64,000 nucleotides of DNA from Pseudomonas lutea. Lineage in GTDB: Bacteria > Pseudomonadota > Gammaproteobacteria > Pseudomonadales > Pseudomonadaceae. Where the stretch lies: positions 310,001 to 374,000 of the forward strand of contig NZ_JRMB01000002.1 in the NCBI RefSeq assembly GCF_000759445.1, written 5' to 3'. The translations under genes were made by a program, and so were the position numbers. This document shows, one piece after another, positions 36,280 to 45,997 of the stretch. The notes under the pieces are model-generated. The model was not told the origin of the DNA. It did not search any database and saw only the letters and a program-made list of their open reading frames with translations. Position 1 is the first letter of the stretch. The number at the start of each line of letters is the position of its first letter.

Positions 36280-37569
36280 ATGCGCGAAGAGCTGAACCAA
36301 GGCCTCATCGATTTCCTGAAGGCCTCCCCCACCCCCTTTCATGCCACCGCCAGCCTGGTTCAACGCCTCGAAGGCGCCGGCTATCAGCGCCTCGACGAAC
36401 GAGAGCCCTGGTACACCGAAACCGGCGGCCGCTATTACGTCACCCGCAACGACTCATCCATCGTCGCATTCAAGCTGGGTCGCCTGTCGCCACTGACCGG
36501 CGGCATCCGCCTGGTGGGCGCCCACACCGACAGCCCATGCCTGCGCGTCAAGCCTCAACCCGAACTGCAACGCCAGGGTTTCTGGCAACTGGGCGTCGAA
36601 GTCTATGGCGGCGCCCTGCTCGCCCCCTGGTTTGACCGCGACCTCTCTCTCGCCGGCCGCGTCACCTTCCGCCGTGACGGCAAAGTCGAGAGCCAGCTCA
36701 TCGACTTCAAACTGCCCATCGCGATCATTCCCAACCTCGCGATCCACTTGAACCGCACCGCCAATGAAGGCTGGCCGATCAACGCGCAGAACGAGCTGCC
36801 GCCGATCCTCGCCCAGGTCGCTGGCGACGAACGCGCCGACTTCCGTGCCCTGCTGACCGATCAACTGGCCCGCGAGCATGGGCTGAACGCCGACGTCGTG
36901 CTCGACTACGAGCTCAGCTTCTATGACACCCAAAGCGCTGCGGTCATCGGTCTCAACGGTGATTTCATCGCCGGCGCCCGGCTGGATAACCTGCTGTCTT
37001 GCTTCGCCGGCTTGCAGGCGCTGCTCAACGCAGACGGCGACGAAACCTGCCTGCTGATCTGCACCGACCACGAAGAAGTCGGCTCGACGTCCGCCTGCGG
37101 CGCTGACGGCCCGATGCTGGAACAAGTGCTGCAACGCCTGCTCCCGGACGGCGACGACTATGTGCGCACGATTCAGAAATCCCTGCTGATTTCGGCCGAC
37201 AATGCCCACGGCGTACACCCCAACTACGCCGAGAAACACGACGCCAACCACGGCCCGAAACTTAATGCAGGGCCGGTAATCAAGGTCAACAGCAACCAGC
37301 GTTACGCGACCAACAGCGAAACCGCGGGCTTTTTCCGCCACCTGTGCATGGCTGAAGAGGTACCGGTGCAGAGCTTTGTGGTGCGCAGCGACATGGCCTG
37401 TGGTTCGACCATCGGTCCGATCACCGCAGGTCACCTCGGTGTGAGGACGGTCGACATCGGCCTGCCGACCTTTGCGATGCACTCGATCCGTGAGCTGGCT
37501 GGCAGTCAGGACCTTGCGCACCTGGTCAAGGTGCTGTCGGCGTTTTACGCCAGCGCCGAATTGCCTTAA
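36280..37569 (+). CDS. apeB: M18-family aminopeptidase
   Basis: 429 residues. Di-zinc M18 peptidase: [14 protein letters not shown] (metal His, catalytic Asp), the DNLLSCFAG bridging Asp region, [17 protein letters not shown] (catalytic Glu-Glu) and the C-terminal [13 protein letters not shown] metal His. The enzyme cleaves N-terminal residues, often acidic or aliphatic, from peptides in the cytosol. The start is preceded by a CTGGAG ribosome site. Confidence 0.95.
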   Translation: MREELNQGLIDFLKASPTPFHATASLVQRLEGAGYQRLDEREPWYTETGGRYYVTRNDSSIVAFKLGRLSPLTGGIRLVGAHTDSPCLRVKPQPELQRQGFWQLGVEVYGGALLAPWFDRDLSLAGRVTFRRDGKVESQLIDFKLPIAIIPNLAIHLNRTANEGWPINAQNELPPILAQVAGDERADFRALLTDQLAREHGLNADVVLDYELSFYDTQSAAVIGLNGDFIAGARLDNLLSCFAGLQALLNADGDETCLLICTDHEEVGSTSACGADGPMLEQVLQRLLPDGDDYVRTIQKSLLISADNAHGVHPNYAEKHDANHGPKLNAGPVIKVNSNQRYATNSETAGFFRHLCMAEEVPVQSFVVRSDMACGSTIGPITAGHLGVRTVDIGLPTFAMHSIRELAGSQDLAHLVKVLSAFYASAELP

Positions 37570-37769
37570 CCGCAGACCCGGTCTGACGCAGGCCGTGCGT
37601 GTCCTTCACACGTCACGGAAACGGCCTGCACATCGCGCTTGGCCGGACTTCACAATTGCCCCTCGCCACACCCCTCATCGACTCGTAAACTCAACCGGCT
37701 CTGCTTGACCCCGTCGCGGCCCGTTGCCGCGCGTCTTCAAGCGCCTGTCGATTCGAGGTCTGCTCTCCG

Positions 37770-39962
37770 GTGACTGCTCCCGCCCAACTGTCCTTTTTGC
37801 CGCGCCTGCTCCTGCTTTGCCTGTTGGCGTTATTTCCTTTTGCGCTGGCGCAGGCTGCCGGTCTGCCGAGTCTGCTCGGGGGTGGCGACAAGGCTCAGCC
37901 CCAGGCGCAAGAACCGTTGGGGCAGTCGCTGGACGAAGTCATCACTTCGCTCGAAAACGAGCAACAGCGCAGCAAACTGCTGGACGACCTGAAGAAGCTC
38001 CGCGACGCCACCAAAAAAGCGCAGCCAACCGTTGAACAGGGCGTGCTTGGGCTGATCGGCAGTTCGTTTGCCGGGCTGGAAAAGCAGTTCACCGGCGCCG
38101 ACAGCCCGCTCAGTCGCTGGGGGGATGAGGCCGCTCTGGCGCAGGATGAGTTCATGGCGCTGATGCTGCCCGCCAATCAGTGGTGGCCAATCATCTGGGG
38201 CTTTGCCGTCGTGCTGGCCATATGGGGCCTGCTGGCGGCGGCATTGATCTGGCTAGGCCATAAGGTGCGTCTGCGTTTCGGCCTTTCTGCCGAGCTGCCG
38301 CAACACCCGCGCCCTTCCGACATGCTGCGATTTGCCCTGCGCAAGCTCGGACCCTGGCTGGTGGCGCTGGTGATCACGGTTTATCTCAGCTACTCGCTGC
38401 CGCCGTCACTTGGCCGGGATCTGGCGATGGTGCTGGCCTACGCGCTGGTCATCGGCACGCTGTTCTCTGCAGTCTGCGTGATTGCGTTTTCGCTGCTGGA
38501 CGGCCCACACCGGCATCAGGCGCTGTACATTCTGCGTCATCAGGCTTTCCGGCCCTTGTGGTGGATCGGCAGTTTTGCAGCGTTCGGCGAAGCGCTCAGC
38601 GATCCGCGTCTGGTGGCCAGCCTCGGGGTGCATCTGGCGCACACCGCAGCAACCCTGGCGAATGTCATGGCGGCGCTGTCGACCGGCTTGTTCATCGTGC
38701 GTTTTCGCCGCCCGATTGCCCATTTGATTCGTAACCAGCCACTGGCCCGCCGCCTCAAACGTCGCGCACTGAGCGACAGCATCGAGGTCCTGGGCAGCTT
38801 CTGGTACCTGCCGGCACTGGTCCTGGTGGGCGTATCGCTGTTTGCCACGTTCTTTTCTGCCGGCGATACCAGCACGGCATTACGTCAGGCGCTGATCTGT
38901 ACCGTACTGCTGGTGCTGTGCATGGTGATCAACGGATTGGTGCGGCGGCATTCGCTGCGGCCAAGCCACAGTCACAAGCGGCATGCGCTGTATTCGGATC
39001 GCCTGAAAAACTTTTTCTACACCGTCGCGCACCTGTTCATCTGGCTGGTGTTCATCGAGTTGGGCCTGCGTGTGTGGGGGCTTTCGCTGATTCGCTTCGC
39101 TGAAGGCGATGGCCACGACATCAGCATCCGGCTCATCGGCCTGGCCGCCACGCTGATGTTTGCCTGGCTGGTCTGGATCCTGGCGGACACGGCCATTCAC
39201 CATGCCCTCACCCGCTCGCGCAAAGGTCTGGCCAACACCCGCGCACAGACCATGATGCCGCTGATCCGCAACGTCCTGTTCGTCACCATTTTCATCATCG
39301 CGCTGATTGTCGCGCTCGCGAACATGGGCATGAACGTGACGCCGCTGCTGGCCGGTGCCGGCGTGATCGGCCTGGCCATCGGTTTCGGCGCGCAATCACT
39401 GGTGGCTGACCTGATCACCGGGCTGTTCATCATCATCGAAGACTCCCTGGCCATCGACGACTATGTCGATGTCGGCGGGCACCTGGGGACGGTGGAAGGG
39501 TTGACCATCCGCACGGTGCGGCTGCGCGACATCGACGGGATCGTGCACACCATCCCGTTCAGCGAAATCAAAAGCATCCAGAACTACTCGCGCGAGTTCG
39601 GCTACGCCATTTTCCGCATCGCGATTCCGTCGAACATGAACATCGACGACGCGTTGAAGATGATCCGCGACGTCGGCCAGAAGATGCGCACCGACCCCCT
39701 GCAACGACGCAATATCTGGTCACCGCTGGAGATTCAGGGCGTTGAGAGTTTCGAATCCGGGAATGCCATCCTGCGTGCGCGCTTCAAGACCGCGCCGATC
39801 AAGCAATGGGAAGTGTCGCGGGCGTTCAACCTGTCGCTCAAGCGTTACCTGGACGAAGCCGGAATGGATCTGGCGACGCCGCGCCTGAACGTGCAGGTCA
39901 GCACCAGCGGCGGCAGCGTGAGCAAGGTGCGTGGCACCCGAGATGATTCACCAGCCAATTAA
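37770..39962 (+). CDS. Large MscS-family mechanosensitive channel
   Basis: 730 residues, GTG start at 37770 giving a clean signal peptide (LLLLCLLALFPFALAQA-AG). A periplasmic coiled region (about 35-115) is followed by roughly eight to ten helices. The MscS core is at about 530-700: pore helix LLAGAGVIGLAIGFGAQSLVADLI, the beta domain VGGHLGTVEGLTIRTVRLRDIDG, and a cytoplasmic alpha/beta part. It is of the YbiO type. It opens on hypo-osmotic shock, which fits a window rich in osmolyte genes, though they are not linked by operon. Confidence 0.9.
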   Translation: MTAPAQLSFLPRLLLLCLLALFPFALAQAAGLPSLLGGGDKAQPQAQEPLGQSLDEVITSLENEQQRSKLLDDLKKLRDATKKAQPTVEQGVLGLIGSSFAGLEKQFTGADSPLSRWGDEAALAQDEFMALMLPANQWWPIIWGFAVVLAIWGLLAAALIWLGHKVRLRFGLSAELPQHPRPSDMLRFALRKLGPWLVALVITVYLSYSLPPSLGRDLAMVLAYALVIGTLFSAVCVIAFSLLDGPHRHQALYILRHQAFRPLWWIGSFAAFGEALSDPRLVASLGVHLAHTAATLANVMAALSTGLFIVRFRRPIAHLIRNQPLARRLKRRALSDSIEVLGSFWYLPALVLVGVSLFATFFSAGDTSTALRQALICTVLLVLCMVINGLVRRHSLRPSHSHKRHALYSDRLKNFFYTVAHLFIWLVFIELGLRVWGLSLIRFAEGDGHDISIRLIGLAATLMFAWLVWILADTAIHHALTRSRKGLANTRAQTMMPLIRNVLFVTIFIIALIVALANMGMNVTPLLAGAGVIGLAIGFGAQSLVADLITGLFIIIEDSLAIDDYVDVGGHLGTVEGLTIRTVRLRDIDGIVHTIPFSEIKSIQNYSREFGYAIFRIAIPSNMNIDDALKMIRDVGQKMRTDPLQRRNIWSPLEIQGVESFESGNAILRARFKTAPIKQWEVSRAFNLSLKRYLDEAGMDLATPRLNVQVSTSGGSVSKVRGTRDDSPAN

Positions 39963-40028
39963 CCCCACCACCCGCAAGACGATGGTTGCCTCCCGATCAG
40001 GCGACGGCAACCAGAGCCTTGGCAACCT

Positions 40029-40937
40029 TTAAAGATTGTTCGCCGCCGTCTCGTTGCCTTCAACCATAGCCACAAACTTCGGTTTGTTCGCGGCGTAGTA
40101 AGCGGCGACGACTTTCTCGGATGAATTACCTGACTGCCGCGCCTCGGACATCATTGCCTGGAGGTCAGCCTGGGGGATAGAAAAGCGAGAGAAGAACCGC
40201 GCCACCTTCGGGTATTGCTCGCTGAAACCTTTGCGGGCAACGACATGGATCTGCTCGGTGCCGCCAAACAGGTGCTCCGGATCATCCAGATAACGCAGCG
40301 GATACTTGGCAAACATCCAGTGCGGACTCCAGGCGTTGACCAGGGACCACTTCCCGCGTTTGAGGTTGCGGTCCAGTTCGCTCAGCATGCCGCTTTCTGA
40401 AGATGCCACCATCTTGTAGCCGACTATCTTCTTATCGTTGATGACTTTCTCGGTCAGTTTGTACTGACCGTTACCGACTTCAGACGTGAGAATCTTGCCG
40501 TCGAATTTTTCCGCGATGCCCGGCTTGTTCAGATCCGACAGGCTTGCCACTTCGCTGGCCGGCACAATGTCCGGGACGGCCATACCGATGCGGCCTTCAT
40601 ACAGCACGCCTAAATCTTCGAGCTTATCCTTGTACTTGTCGTAGAAGGCCTTGTGTGTGCCCGGCAACCACACCATCGGGATAAGGTCGATGTTGCCGTT
40701 GGCCATGGCCTGGAACTGAATACCGATGTCAGCCATGACCAGCTTGACCGGTTGTTTCAGCTGATCCTCAAGTACCAGGTTGGCCAGCTTCACGGTGATT
40801 TCCGTGTCTGACCAATTCACCCACCCGATGCGCACGGGCGGCTGTTCCGCAGCGTGCCCCAGCAGGCTTACAGCCATCATGGCACTCGCTGCCAACCAAC
40901 CAATACGTTTTTTCTTATACGGCGAATAAGCATCCAT
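40029..40937 (-). CDS. Orphan betaine-type ABC substrate-binding protein of the catabolic island
   Basis: 302 residues; a signal peptide with a long charged n-region (MDAYSPYKKKR) and cleavage near GHA-AEQ. OpuAC fold with aromatic cage positions VNWSDTE, PMVWLPGTHK and NAWSPHWMFAKYP. Clearly homologous to the binding protein at 22.5-23.3 kb but only distantly similar. No permease or ATPase is near, so it probably uses a shared core such as CbcWV. It is divergent from the flavin oxidoreductase, so the quaternary-amine substrate of that pathway (perhaps proline betaine) is the likely ligand. Confidence 0.85.
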   Translation of the reverse strand: MDAYSPYKKKRIGWLAASAMMAVSLLGHAAEQPPVRIGWVNWSDTEITVKLANLVLEDQLKQPVKLVMADIGIQFQAMANGNIDLIPMVWLPGTHKAFYDKYKDKLEDLGVLYEGRIGMAVPDIVPASEVASLSDLNKPGIAEKFDGKILTSEVGNGQYKLTEKVINDKKIVGYKMVASSESGMLSELDRNLKRGKWSLVNAWSPHWMFAKYPLRYLDDPEHLFGGTEQIHVVARKGFSEQYPKVARFFSRFSIPQADLQAMMSEARQSGNSSEKVVAAYYAANKPKFVAMVEGNETAANNL

Positions 40938-41056
40938 CGTGCATGTCCCCTGTCGTGTATGGGTGTTCCGGGTGTGGCAGCGAAAGCGTCGAATCGCCAG
41001 TCTCGGCTGGCTGTTCGGCCGATATTAAGCACACGGCTAGTAGGGGCGCAAGCAAA

Positions 41057-41108
41057 ATGTACATAGACGTCGTCCATACTTGACACACATGTACATTACT
41101 CCTAATTT
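41057..41108 (+). promoter_or_regulatory. Promoter with two ATGTACAT operators for the flavin oxidoreductase
   Basis: A -35 TTGACA (41080-41085), 17-bp spacer and -10-like TAATTT (41103-41108). The 8-bp palindrome ATGTACAT lies in the spacer (41089-41096) and again upstream (41057-41064), centres 32 bp apart. The same palindrome occurs twice before the island TetR gene, so this is the predicted repressor target. Confidence 0.65.
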
Positions 41109-41151
41109 TGCGTGAACCCAGCCTGATATTCCCCGACAGGAGCGCCCCACG

Positions 41152-43188
41152 ATGTCCAGCGATCCGCTACTGCAGCCTTACAAAATCAAGAATCTGACCC
41201 TCAGAAATCGCATCATCACGACCTCGCACGAACCGGCTTATCCGGTCGACGGAATGCCGAAGGATTTGTACAGGGCCTATCACGTTGAACGGGCAAAGGC
41301 CGGGGTGGCACTGACCATGACCGCAGGCTCGGCCGCCGTCTCGCGTGACAGCCCGCCGGTCTTTAACAATGTGCTGGCGTACAAGGATGAGGTGGTGGGC
41401 TGGCTGAAAGACCTGACCGACGAGTGCCACGAGCATGGTGCCGCGGTCATGATCCAGCTGACTCACCTGGGCCGTCGCACACGCTGGGACAAGGCAGACT
41501 GGTTACCCGTGGTGTCGCCTTCACACCGGCGTGAGGCCTCGCACCGGTCATTCCCGAAAAAGCTTGAAGACTGGGACATCCAGCGCATCATCCAGGATTA
41601 CGTTGACGCCGCGGAACGTATGAAAGCCGCCGGCATGGACGGCCTGGAGCTTCAGGCTTACGGCCATCTCATGGATCAGTTCTGGTCGCCTCTTACCAAT
41701 GAACTGCAAGGCGATTACGGTGGCTCGCTGGACAACCGCCTGCGCTTCACCTTCGACATATTGCGCGGCATTCGCAAACAGTGCGGTGAGGACTTTTTAC
41801 TTGGCGTGCGTTACACCGGAGACGAAGACCTGCCAGGCGGGTTTGGCGCCGAAGAGGGACTGGCCATTTCCCACAGGCTCAAGGACAGCGGTCTGGTGGA
41901 TTTTCTCAACGTCGTCAAAGGCCATATCGACACTGACGCCGGTTTGACTGACGTTATTCCGATTCAGGGTATGCGCAACTCGCCTCATCTGGATTTCGCC
42001 GGTGAGATCCGCGCGGCGACCGGCTTCCCGACCTTTCATGCTGCCAAGATCCCTGACGTAGCGACCGCTCGCCATGCGATCGCATCGGGCAAGGTTGATA
42101 TGGTCGGCATGACACGTGCTCACATGACTGACCCACACATCGTGCGCAAGATCATCGAAAAGCGTGAGGAAGATATCCGGCCTTGCGTCGGCGCCAACTA
42201 CTGTCTGGACCGGATTTATCAGGGAGGTGCTGCCTATTGCATTCACAATCCGGCGACTGGCCGTGAAACCACGATGCCGCATGAGATAACGAAAGCCACG
42301 ATCCGACGCAAGATAGTAGTAGTCGGCGCAGGCCCTGGCGGGCTTGAGGCGGCACGTGTCGCCGCGGAGAGAGGTCATGACGTGACTGTGCTGGAAGCCG
42401 CAGACCGTCCAGGTGGACAGATCCTTTTGACGTCTCTTAATGAACGGCGGCGCGAGATGATCAGCATCATCGACTGGCGCATGGCGCAATGCGAACGCAT
42501 GGGTGTGAAGTTCCAATTCAACACCTGGGCAGAAGCTGGAACAGTCGAGGAACTGGAACCGGAGGTGGTTATCGTCGCCACCGGCGGCCTGCCTGACACA
42601 GAAGTGCTGAAAGAGGGCAACGAGTGGGTCGTGTCGGCTTGGGACATCATTTCCGGGGACGTCAAACCGGGCAGAAACGTCCTGATCTTTGATGACGCAG
42701 GTGATCACGCCGCACTGCAGGCCGCCGAAGTGATTGCACAAAGCGGCGCACATCTGGAGATCGTTACACCGGATCGGGCGTTTTCGCCAGAAATCATGGC
42801 GATGAATCTGGTTCCATACATGCGCAGTCTTCAGGACCTGGACGTAGTGTTTACCGTGACCTATCGCGTTGAGTCGGTGCATAAACGCGACGGCAAGCTG
42901 GTGGCGGTATTCGGCAGCGACTACGGCAAAGTCCATAAGGAGCGTGTGGTCGATCAGGTCGTGATCAACCACGGTACGTTGCCGCTGGATGACCTCTACT
43001 TTGATCTGCGGCCGCACTCCAGCAACGGCGGGGCGGTAGAGCAGCACGACCTGATTGCAGGCAATGCTCAAAATCTGGTCACAAACCCGGACGGGCGTTT
43101 CCAGCTGTTTCGCATTGGAGATGCTGTCGCCGCACGCAACACACACGCCGCAATTTATGACGCGCTACGGTTGATGAAGGACATCTGA
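41152..43188 (+). CDS. FMN/FAD oxidoreductase (DgcA / N-methylproline demethylase-like)
   Basis: 678 residues with the two-part trimethylamine-dehydrogenase/2,4-dienoyl-CoA-reductase architecture. A TIM-barrel FMN domain (1-345) contains MIQLTHLGRR, ELQAYGHLMDQFWSP and DYGGSLDNR. An iron-sulfur segment (about 345-370) follows, then an NAD(P)/FAD Rossmann domain with VVVGAGPGGLEAARVA (about 390). Relatives demethylate dimethylglycine (DgcA), N-methylproline or trimethylamine. The cluster segment reads CVGANYC..C, so the second usual Cys is Ala. Flanking a Rieske demethylase and P5C reductase, it most likely removes the last N-methyl of a proline-type betaine. No DgcB-like partner is present. 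Confidence 0.82.
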   Translation: MSSDPLLQPYKIKNLTLRNRIITTSHEPAYPVDGMPKDLYRAYHVERAKAGVALTMTAGSAAVSRDSPPVFNNVLAYKDEVVGWLKDLTDECHEHGAAVMIQLTHLGRRTRWDKADWLPVVSPSHRREASHRSFPKKLEDWDIQRIIQDYVDAAERMKAAGMDGLELQAYGHLMDQFWSPLTNELQGDYGGSLDNRLRFTFDILRGIRKQCGEDFLLGVRYTGDEDLPGGFGAEEGLAISHRLKDSGLVDFLNVVKGHIDTDAGLTDVIPIQGMRNSPHLDFAGEIRAATGFPTFHAAKIPDVATARHAIASGKVDMVGMTRAHMTDPHIVRKIIEKREEDIRPCVGANYCLDRIYQGGAAYCIHNPATGRETTMPHEITKATIRRKIVVVGAGPGGLEAARVAAERGHDVTVLEAADRPGGQILLTSLNERRREMISIIDWRMAQCERMGVKFQFNTWAEAGTVEELEPEVVIVATGGLPDTEVLKEGNEWVVSAWDIISGDVKPGRNVLIFDDAGDHAALQAAEVIAQSGAHLEIVTPDRAFSPEIMAMNLVPYMRSLQDLDVVFTVTYRVESVHKRDGKLVAVFGSDYGKVHKERVVDQVVINHGTLPLDDLYFDLRPHSSNGGAVEQHDLIAGNAQNLVTNPDGRFQLFRIGDAVAARNTHAAIYDALRLMKDI

Positions 43189-43305
43189 CCCAGCGTACTA
43201 GACCCCACTGTGGCCGCAGTTACCTACGACGAGCATGCCTGGACCTCAGAAGGTTCGTGCCCGTGTGCCGTCGCAGGTAACCGGACTATTGCCGAAATCG
43301 CAGGG

Positions 43306-44085
43306 CTACATTCCTCTGCGTGCGACCTCGGCACCCGCGTGCACCGCATCGCCAATCAAACGTTCAAAGCCAGCGTCCTCAAGGCTTTGTAAAGCCTGAG
43401 CAGTCACGCCTTTATATGCCTTGAGTGCGTCGAGCAGAGCGTGTGGCTCGGTCGTGGCCAGCAACTGACTCGCGTTCACCACCACACCCCGCGCAGCGTC
43501 TTGGGCAATGTCCTCTGGCACGCCTGCCGCTACCGCCTGGCGCATGAGCGCGGCCATCAGCAATGCAGGCAACGCCGGGCCGGTTCCCGACAATGCGCTC
43601 AGGTAATCGATGCACTGCTCAGTCGGCACGCGGCTCGCCATTCCGACGCAGCCGAACATACCTTGCACGAAGGCCACCGCGGCAGGCGTCAGCTCGCTCG
43701 AGCAGTGCCACGGCGTAAACGACTGGCGGATAGCGACCGCCGCATTGGGCATCGCCCGCACCACGACAGTCGCACCGGTCGCCTCGGCGATCGCCTGCGA
43801 CGTGACGCCCGCCATGAGCGAAATCACCCGTTTGCCCGAAGCGTCGAGAGTCAGCTCACTAAATTGCTCGGGCCGAACCGAGATAACGACCGTGTCGCTG
43901 GCATCCACCACTGCCTGATTGTCAATTAGCAGCTGGGCACCCGAAGCTTGCAAGGGATGACGGCCTGATCGATTGGAGAGAAACAGGCTGCCGGCGCGCA
44001 AAAAGCCTGTTTCCAGCACGGCTTGCGCGAGCGCTCCTCCCAGCCACCCCGTGCCTCCGATGATGCCCAGGGTGCTAACGCGCAC
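43306..44085 (-). CDS. Pyrroline-5-carboxylate reductase family protein
   Basis: 259 residues from a GTG at 44083-44085 with a GAGGAA ribosome site; an upstream open frame has no family N-terminus. NAD(P) motif GIIGGTGWLGGAL, the AMPNAAVAIRQS segment and the C-terminal dimer domain with LSGTGPALPALLMAALMRQAV. It overlaps the TetR gene by 11 bp, so it is translationally coupled to it. ProC normally makes proline from P5C; beside demethylation genes it may act on an imine from the pathway or be a specialised oxidoreductase. It is not expected to be the housekeeping proC. Confidence 0.85.
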   Translation of the reverse strand: MRVSTLGIIGGTGWLGGALAQAVLETGFLRAGSLFLSNRSGRHPLQASGAQLLIDNQAVVDASDTVVISVRPEQFSELTLDASGKRVISLMAGVTSQAIAEATGATVVVRAMPNAAVAIRQSFTPWHCSSELTPAAVAFVQGMFGCVGMASRVPTEQCIDYLSALSGTGPALPALLMAALMRQAVAAGVPEDIAQDAARGVVVNASQLLATTEPHALLDALKAYKGVTAQALQSLEDAGFERLIGDAVHAGAEVARRGM

Positions 44086-44785
44086 TGTGTGCTTCCTCGA
44101 AGGTATCCGTAAGAGCGCCGAACTCGCCCGGTGCGGTTTCGGCGTAACCGAACGTGCCGTAAAAACGGTCGAGCTCACGCTTTTTCGGCGATTTGCCGGT
44201 GAATATCGAAACGTAGTGCGGAATCCGCCTGAACCGTTCGGTGATGTCCTCGGAGGTTTTCATCGAGATATAACCGATCTGCGTCAAGTAGATCGTTCGG
44301 GCTCGGGTCTCGGCGCCGTCCTGCTCGTAGCCGAAGCGCCTGAACATCAGCGTCAGCGCCTGAATGCGCGCCTCGTCCGCTGCGGCGATTTCCCGGGTGA
44401 CCTCCTCAGACTGCAATGCCCAGCTGCGAACCGCAAACTCAAACTGGGAATCAAAGATTTCCGGATTCAACCAACACTCGAATACGTTGAGGATCGCCTC
44501 GGTGATGTTTTCCGCATAGCGTTCGGACTGCCTCACCATGCCGCCGGTATTCGTGTCCTTCCAGCGCGCGAGCAAGGCCGCCAAAAGCTGTTCTCGGTCC
44601 TGGAAAAACCAGTAGAAGCTGGTGCGCGAAAGGTTGAGCCGCTTGGCCAGCGGCATGACCCGAACGGCATCCACGCCGGCCACTTTCAAGGCCTCGTAAG
44701 CAGCCTCAAGCCAGCCCTCAGGCGAGCCGCGCCATCCAGAGTCCGAGGGTTTACCCCGGCCCTTGCCTGAATCCGACATGTGCAT
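44075..44785 (-). CDS. TetR-family transcriptional regulator
   Basis: 236 residues from the ATG at 44783-44785 (another ATG two codons later; the long frame starts at 44854 inside the operator). HTH at about residues 25-65, LNLSRTSFYWFFQDREQLLAALL, typical TetR recognition helix SxxxFYxxFxxRxxL. The C-terminal ligand domain is divergent. It is coupled to the P5C reductase gene and divergent from the LysR gene. Two ATGTACAT palindromes directly upstream point to autoregulation and control of the flavin oxidoreductase promoter. Confidence 0.88.
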   Translation of the reverse strand: MHMSDSGKGRGKPSDSGWRGSPEGWLEAAYEALKVAGVDAVRVMPLAKRLNLSRTSFYWFFQDREQLLAALLARWKDTNTGGMVRQSERYAENITEAILNVFECWLNPEIFDSQFEFAVRSWALQSEEVTREIAAADEARIQALTLMFRRFGYEQDGAETRARTIYLTQIGYISMKTSEDITERFRRIPHYVSIFTGKSPKKRELDRFYGTFGYAETAPGEFGALTDTFEEAHSAR

Positions 44786-44836
44786 GTCGCCTTTGATTGA
44801 AAATGAGTGAAGCAACTGTACGCCCATGACCTTTTG

Positions 44837-44854
44837 ATGTACATGGATGTACAT
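44837..44854. promoter_or_regulatory. Tandem ATGTACAT operator upstream of tetR
   Basis: Two perfect 8-bp palindromes, ATGTACAT GG ATGTACAT, centred 10 bp apart (one helical turn). They lie about 50 bp from the TetR start and 40 bp from the divergent LysR start, so both may be controlled. Confidence 0.65.
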
Positions 44855-44893
44855 TAGGACGACATCCCTTTACGCCGTTCCGGGTGAGTGACC

Positions 44894-45826
44894 ATGAAAA
44901 TGCAAGCAGGGGAACCGACCAAAAAGGTCAAAGGCTACCGGCGCCTGATCCCCTCCATGACCGCCTTGCTGGTTTTCGAGGCAGTTGCGCGACTGAACAG
45001 CTTCACCCTCGCGGCTCAAGAATTGGGCGTCACCCAAGCCGCCGTCAGCAAGCAGATTCGTTACCTTGAAGAAACCCTTGGCGCACGCCTGTTTCATCGC
45101 TTGCACCGGGCGATCAAGCTCACCAGCGAAGGGCTTACACTGTTTGCCGTGGCTTCTGAATCGCTGCAGCGCATGGCGAGTGTTTTCGACAAGGTCAGCA
45201 AGGGCATCACCGATCAACAGGTGGTACTTGCCAGCACATCGGCGTTCTCCCAGTTGAGGATTCTGCCTCGTCTCGGTGCCTTGCGCGTCTCGCAACCCGG
45301 TCTGCAACTGCGTCTGGTCACGCACATGCTGACGCCGGACCTGCGCAGCGACGACATCGATCTTGCGGTACGCTACGGCGATGGCAAGTGGGACGATGGC
45401 ACATCGGTTTATCTGTTCGACGAAGAGGTGTTTGCAGCCTGCTCACCCGGCTGGCTCAACACCCATGACGCACCCACCGGCGCAGAGGGGCTCATGCAGG
45501 CTGAGCTCATCGACTCGGATGCGACCATGGAAGGCTGGATGACGTGGCAGGGCTGGTTCAGGGAGCTTGGGGAGGAGCGACCTAAATTGAAATATGCGCT
45601 GCGCTGCAGCGCTTACGCCGACGCTATCCGAGCGGCCACTCAGGGTCACGGAATCGTTCTGGGCTGGAACCGTCTGATTGAACCCCTGCTCGCAAGTGGT
45701 GAGTTGGTGCGACTCACATCGTGTGTCGTACGGCCCAAAGAGGCCTATTACCTGGTAGTACCCAACGGGCGGCAGATGACCACGCTGGTGCACAGGCTGG
45801 CTGATTGGCTGAGAGCGCTTGACTGA
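44894..45826 (+). CDS. LysR-family transcriptional regulator (GcvA type)
   Basis: 310 residues from the ATG at 44894. N-terminal winged HTH at about 17-77 (LLVFEAVARLNSFTLAAQEL, TQAAVSKQIRYLE, LGARLFHR), then a periplasmic-binding-like effector domain with the GcvA-type segment DLAVRYGDGKW. Effector-binding residues cannot be assigned. It stands upstream of, and in the same direction as, the Rieske oxygenase gene 170 bp away, and is the natural candidate activator of the oxygenase pair. Confidence 0.9.
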   Translation: MKMQAGEPTKKVKGYRRLIPSMTALLVFEAVARLNSFTLAAQELGVTQAAVSKQIRYLEETLGARLFHRLHRAIKLTSEGLTLFAVASESLQRMASVFDKVSKGITDQQVVLASTSAFSQLRILPRLGALRVSQPGLQLRLVTHMLTPDLRSDDIDLAVRYGDGKWDDGTSVYLFDEEVFAACSPGWLNTHDAPTGAEGLMQAELIDSDATMEGWMTWQGWFRELGEERPKLKYALRCSAYADAIRAATQGHGIVLGWNRLIEPLLASGELVRLTSCVVRPKEAYYLVVPNGRQMTTLVHRLADWLRALD

Positions 45827-45878
45827 CACTTACTGTCGGCGACATCTTTCAAATGGTTACGGCAGTCAATCCACGACA

Positions 45879-45899
45879 CGCATAACCTGCGGCTATGCG
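45879..45899. promoter_or_regulatory. Inverted repeat CGCATA-N9-TATGCG before the Rieske gene
   Basis: A perfect 6-bp inverted repeat with a 9-bp centre (21 bp in all) about 100 bp upstream of the oxygenase start. Size and place suit a LysR activator site. Confidence 0.4.
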
Positions 45900-45997
45900 A
45901 CCTTGAAAATATAGCGCGTTGACGCTCCCCGACGCCCTCACGATACTCGATTCAACCCGCCGAAAACGCGATGAAAGCCCGCCTGAGAGGTGCAGCC

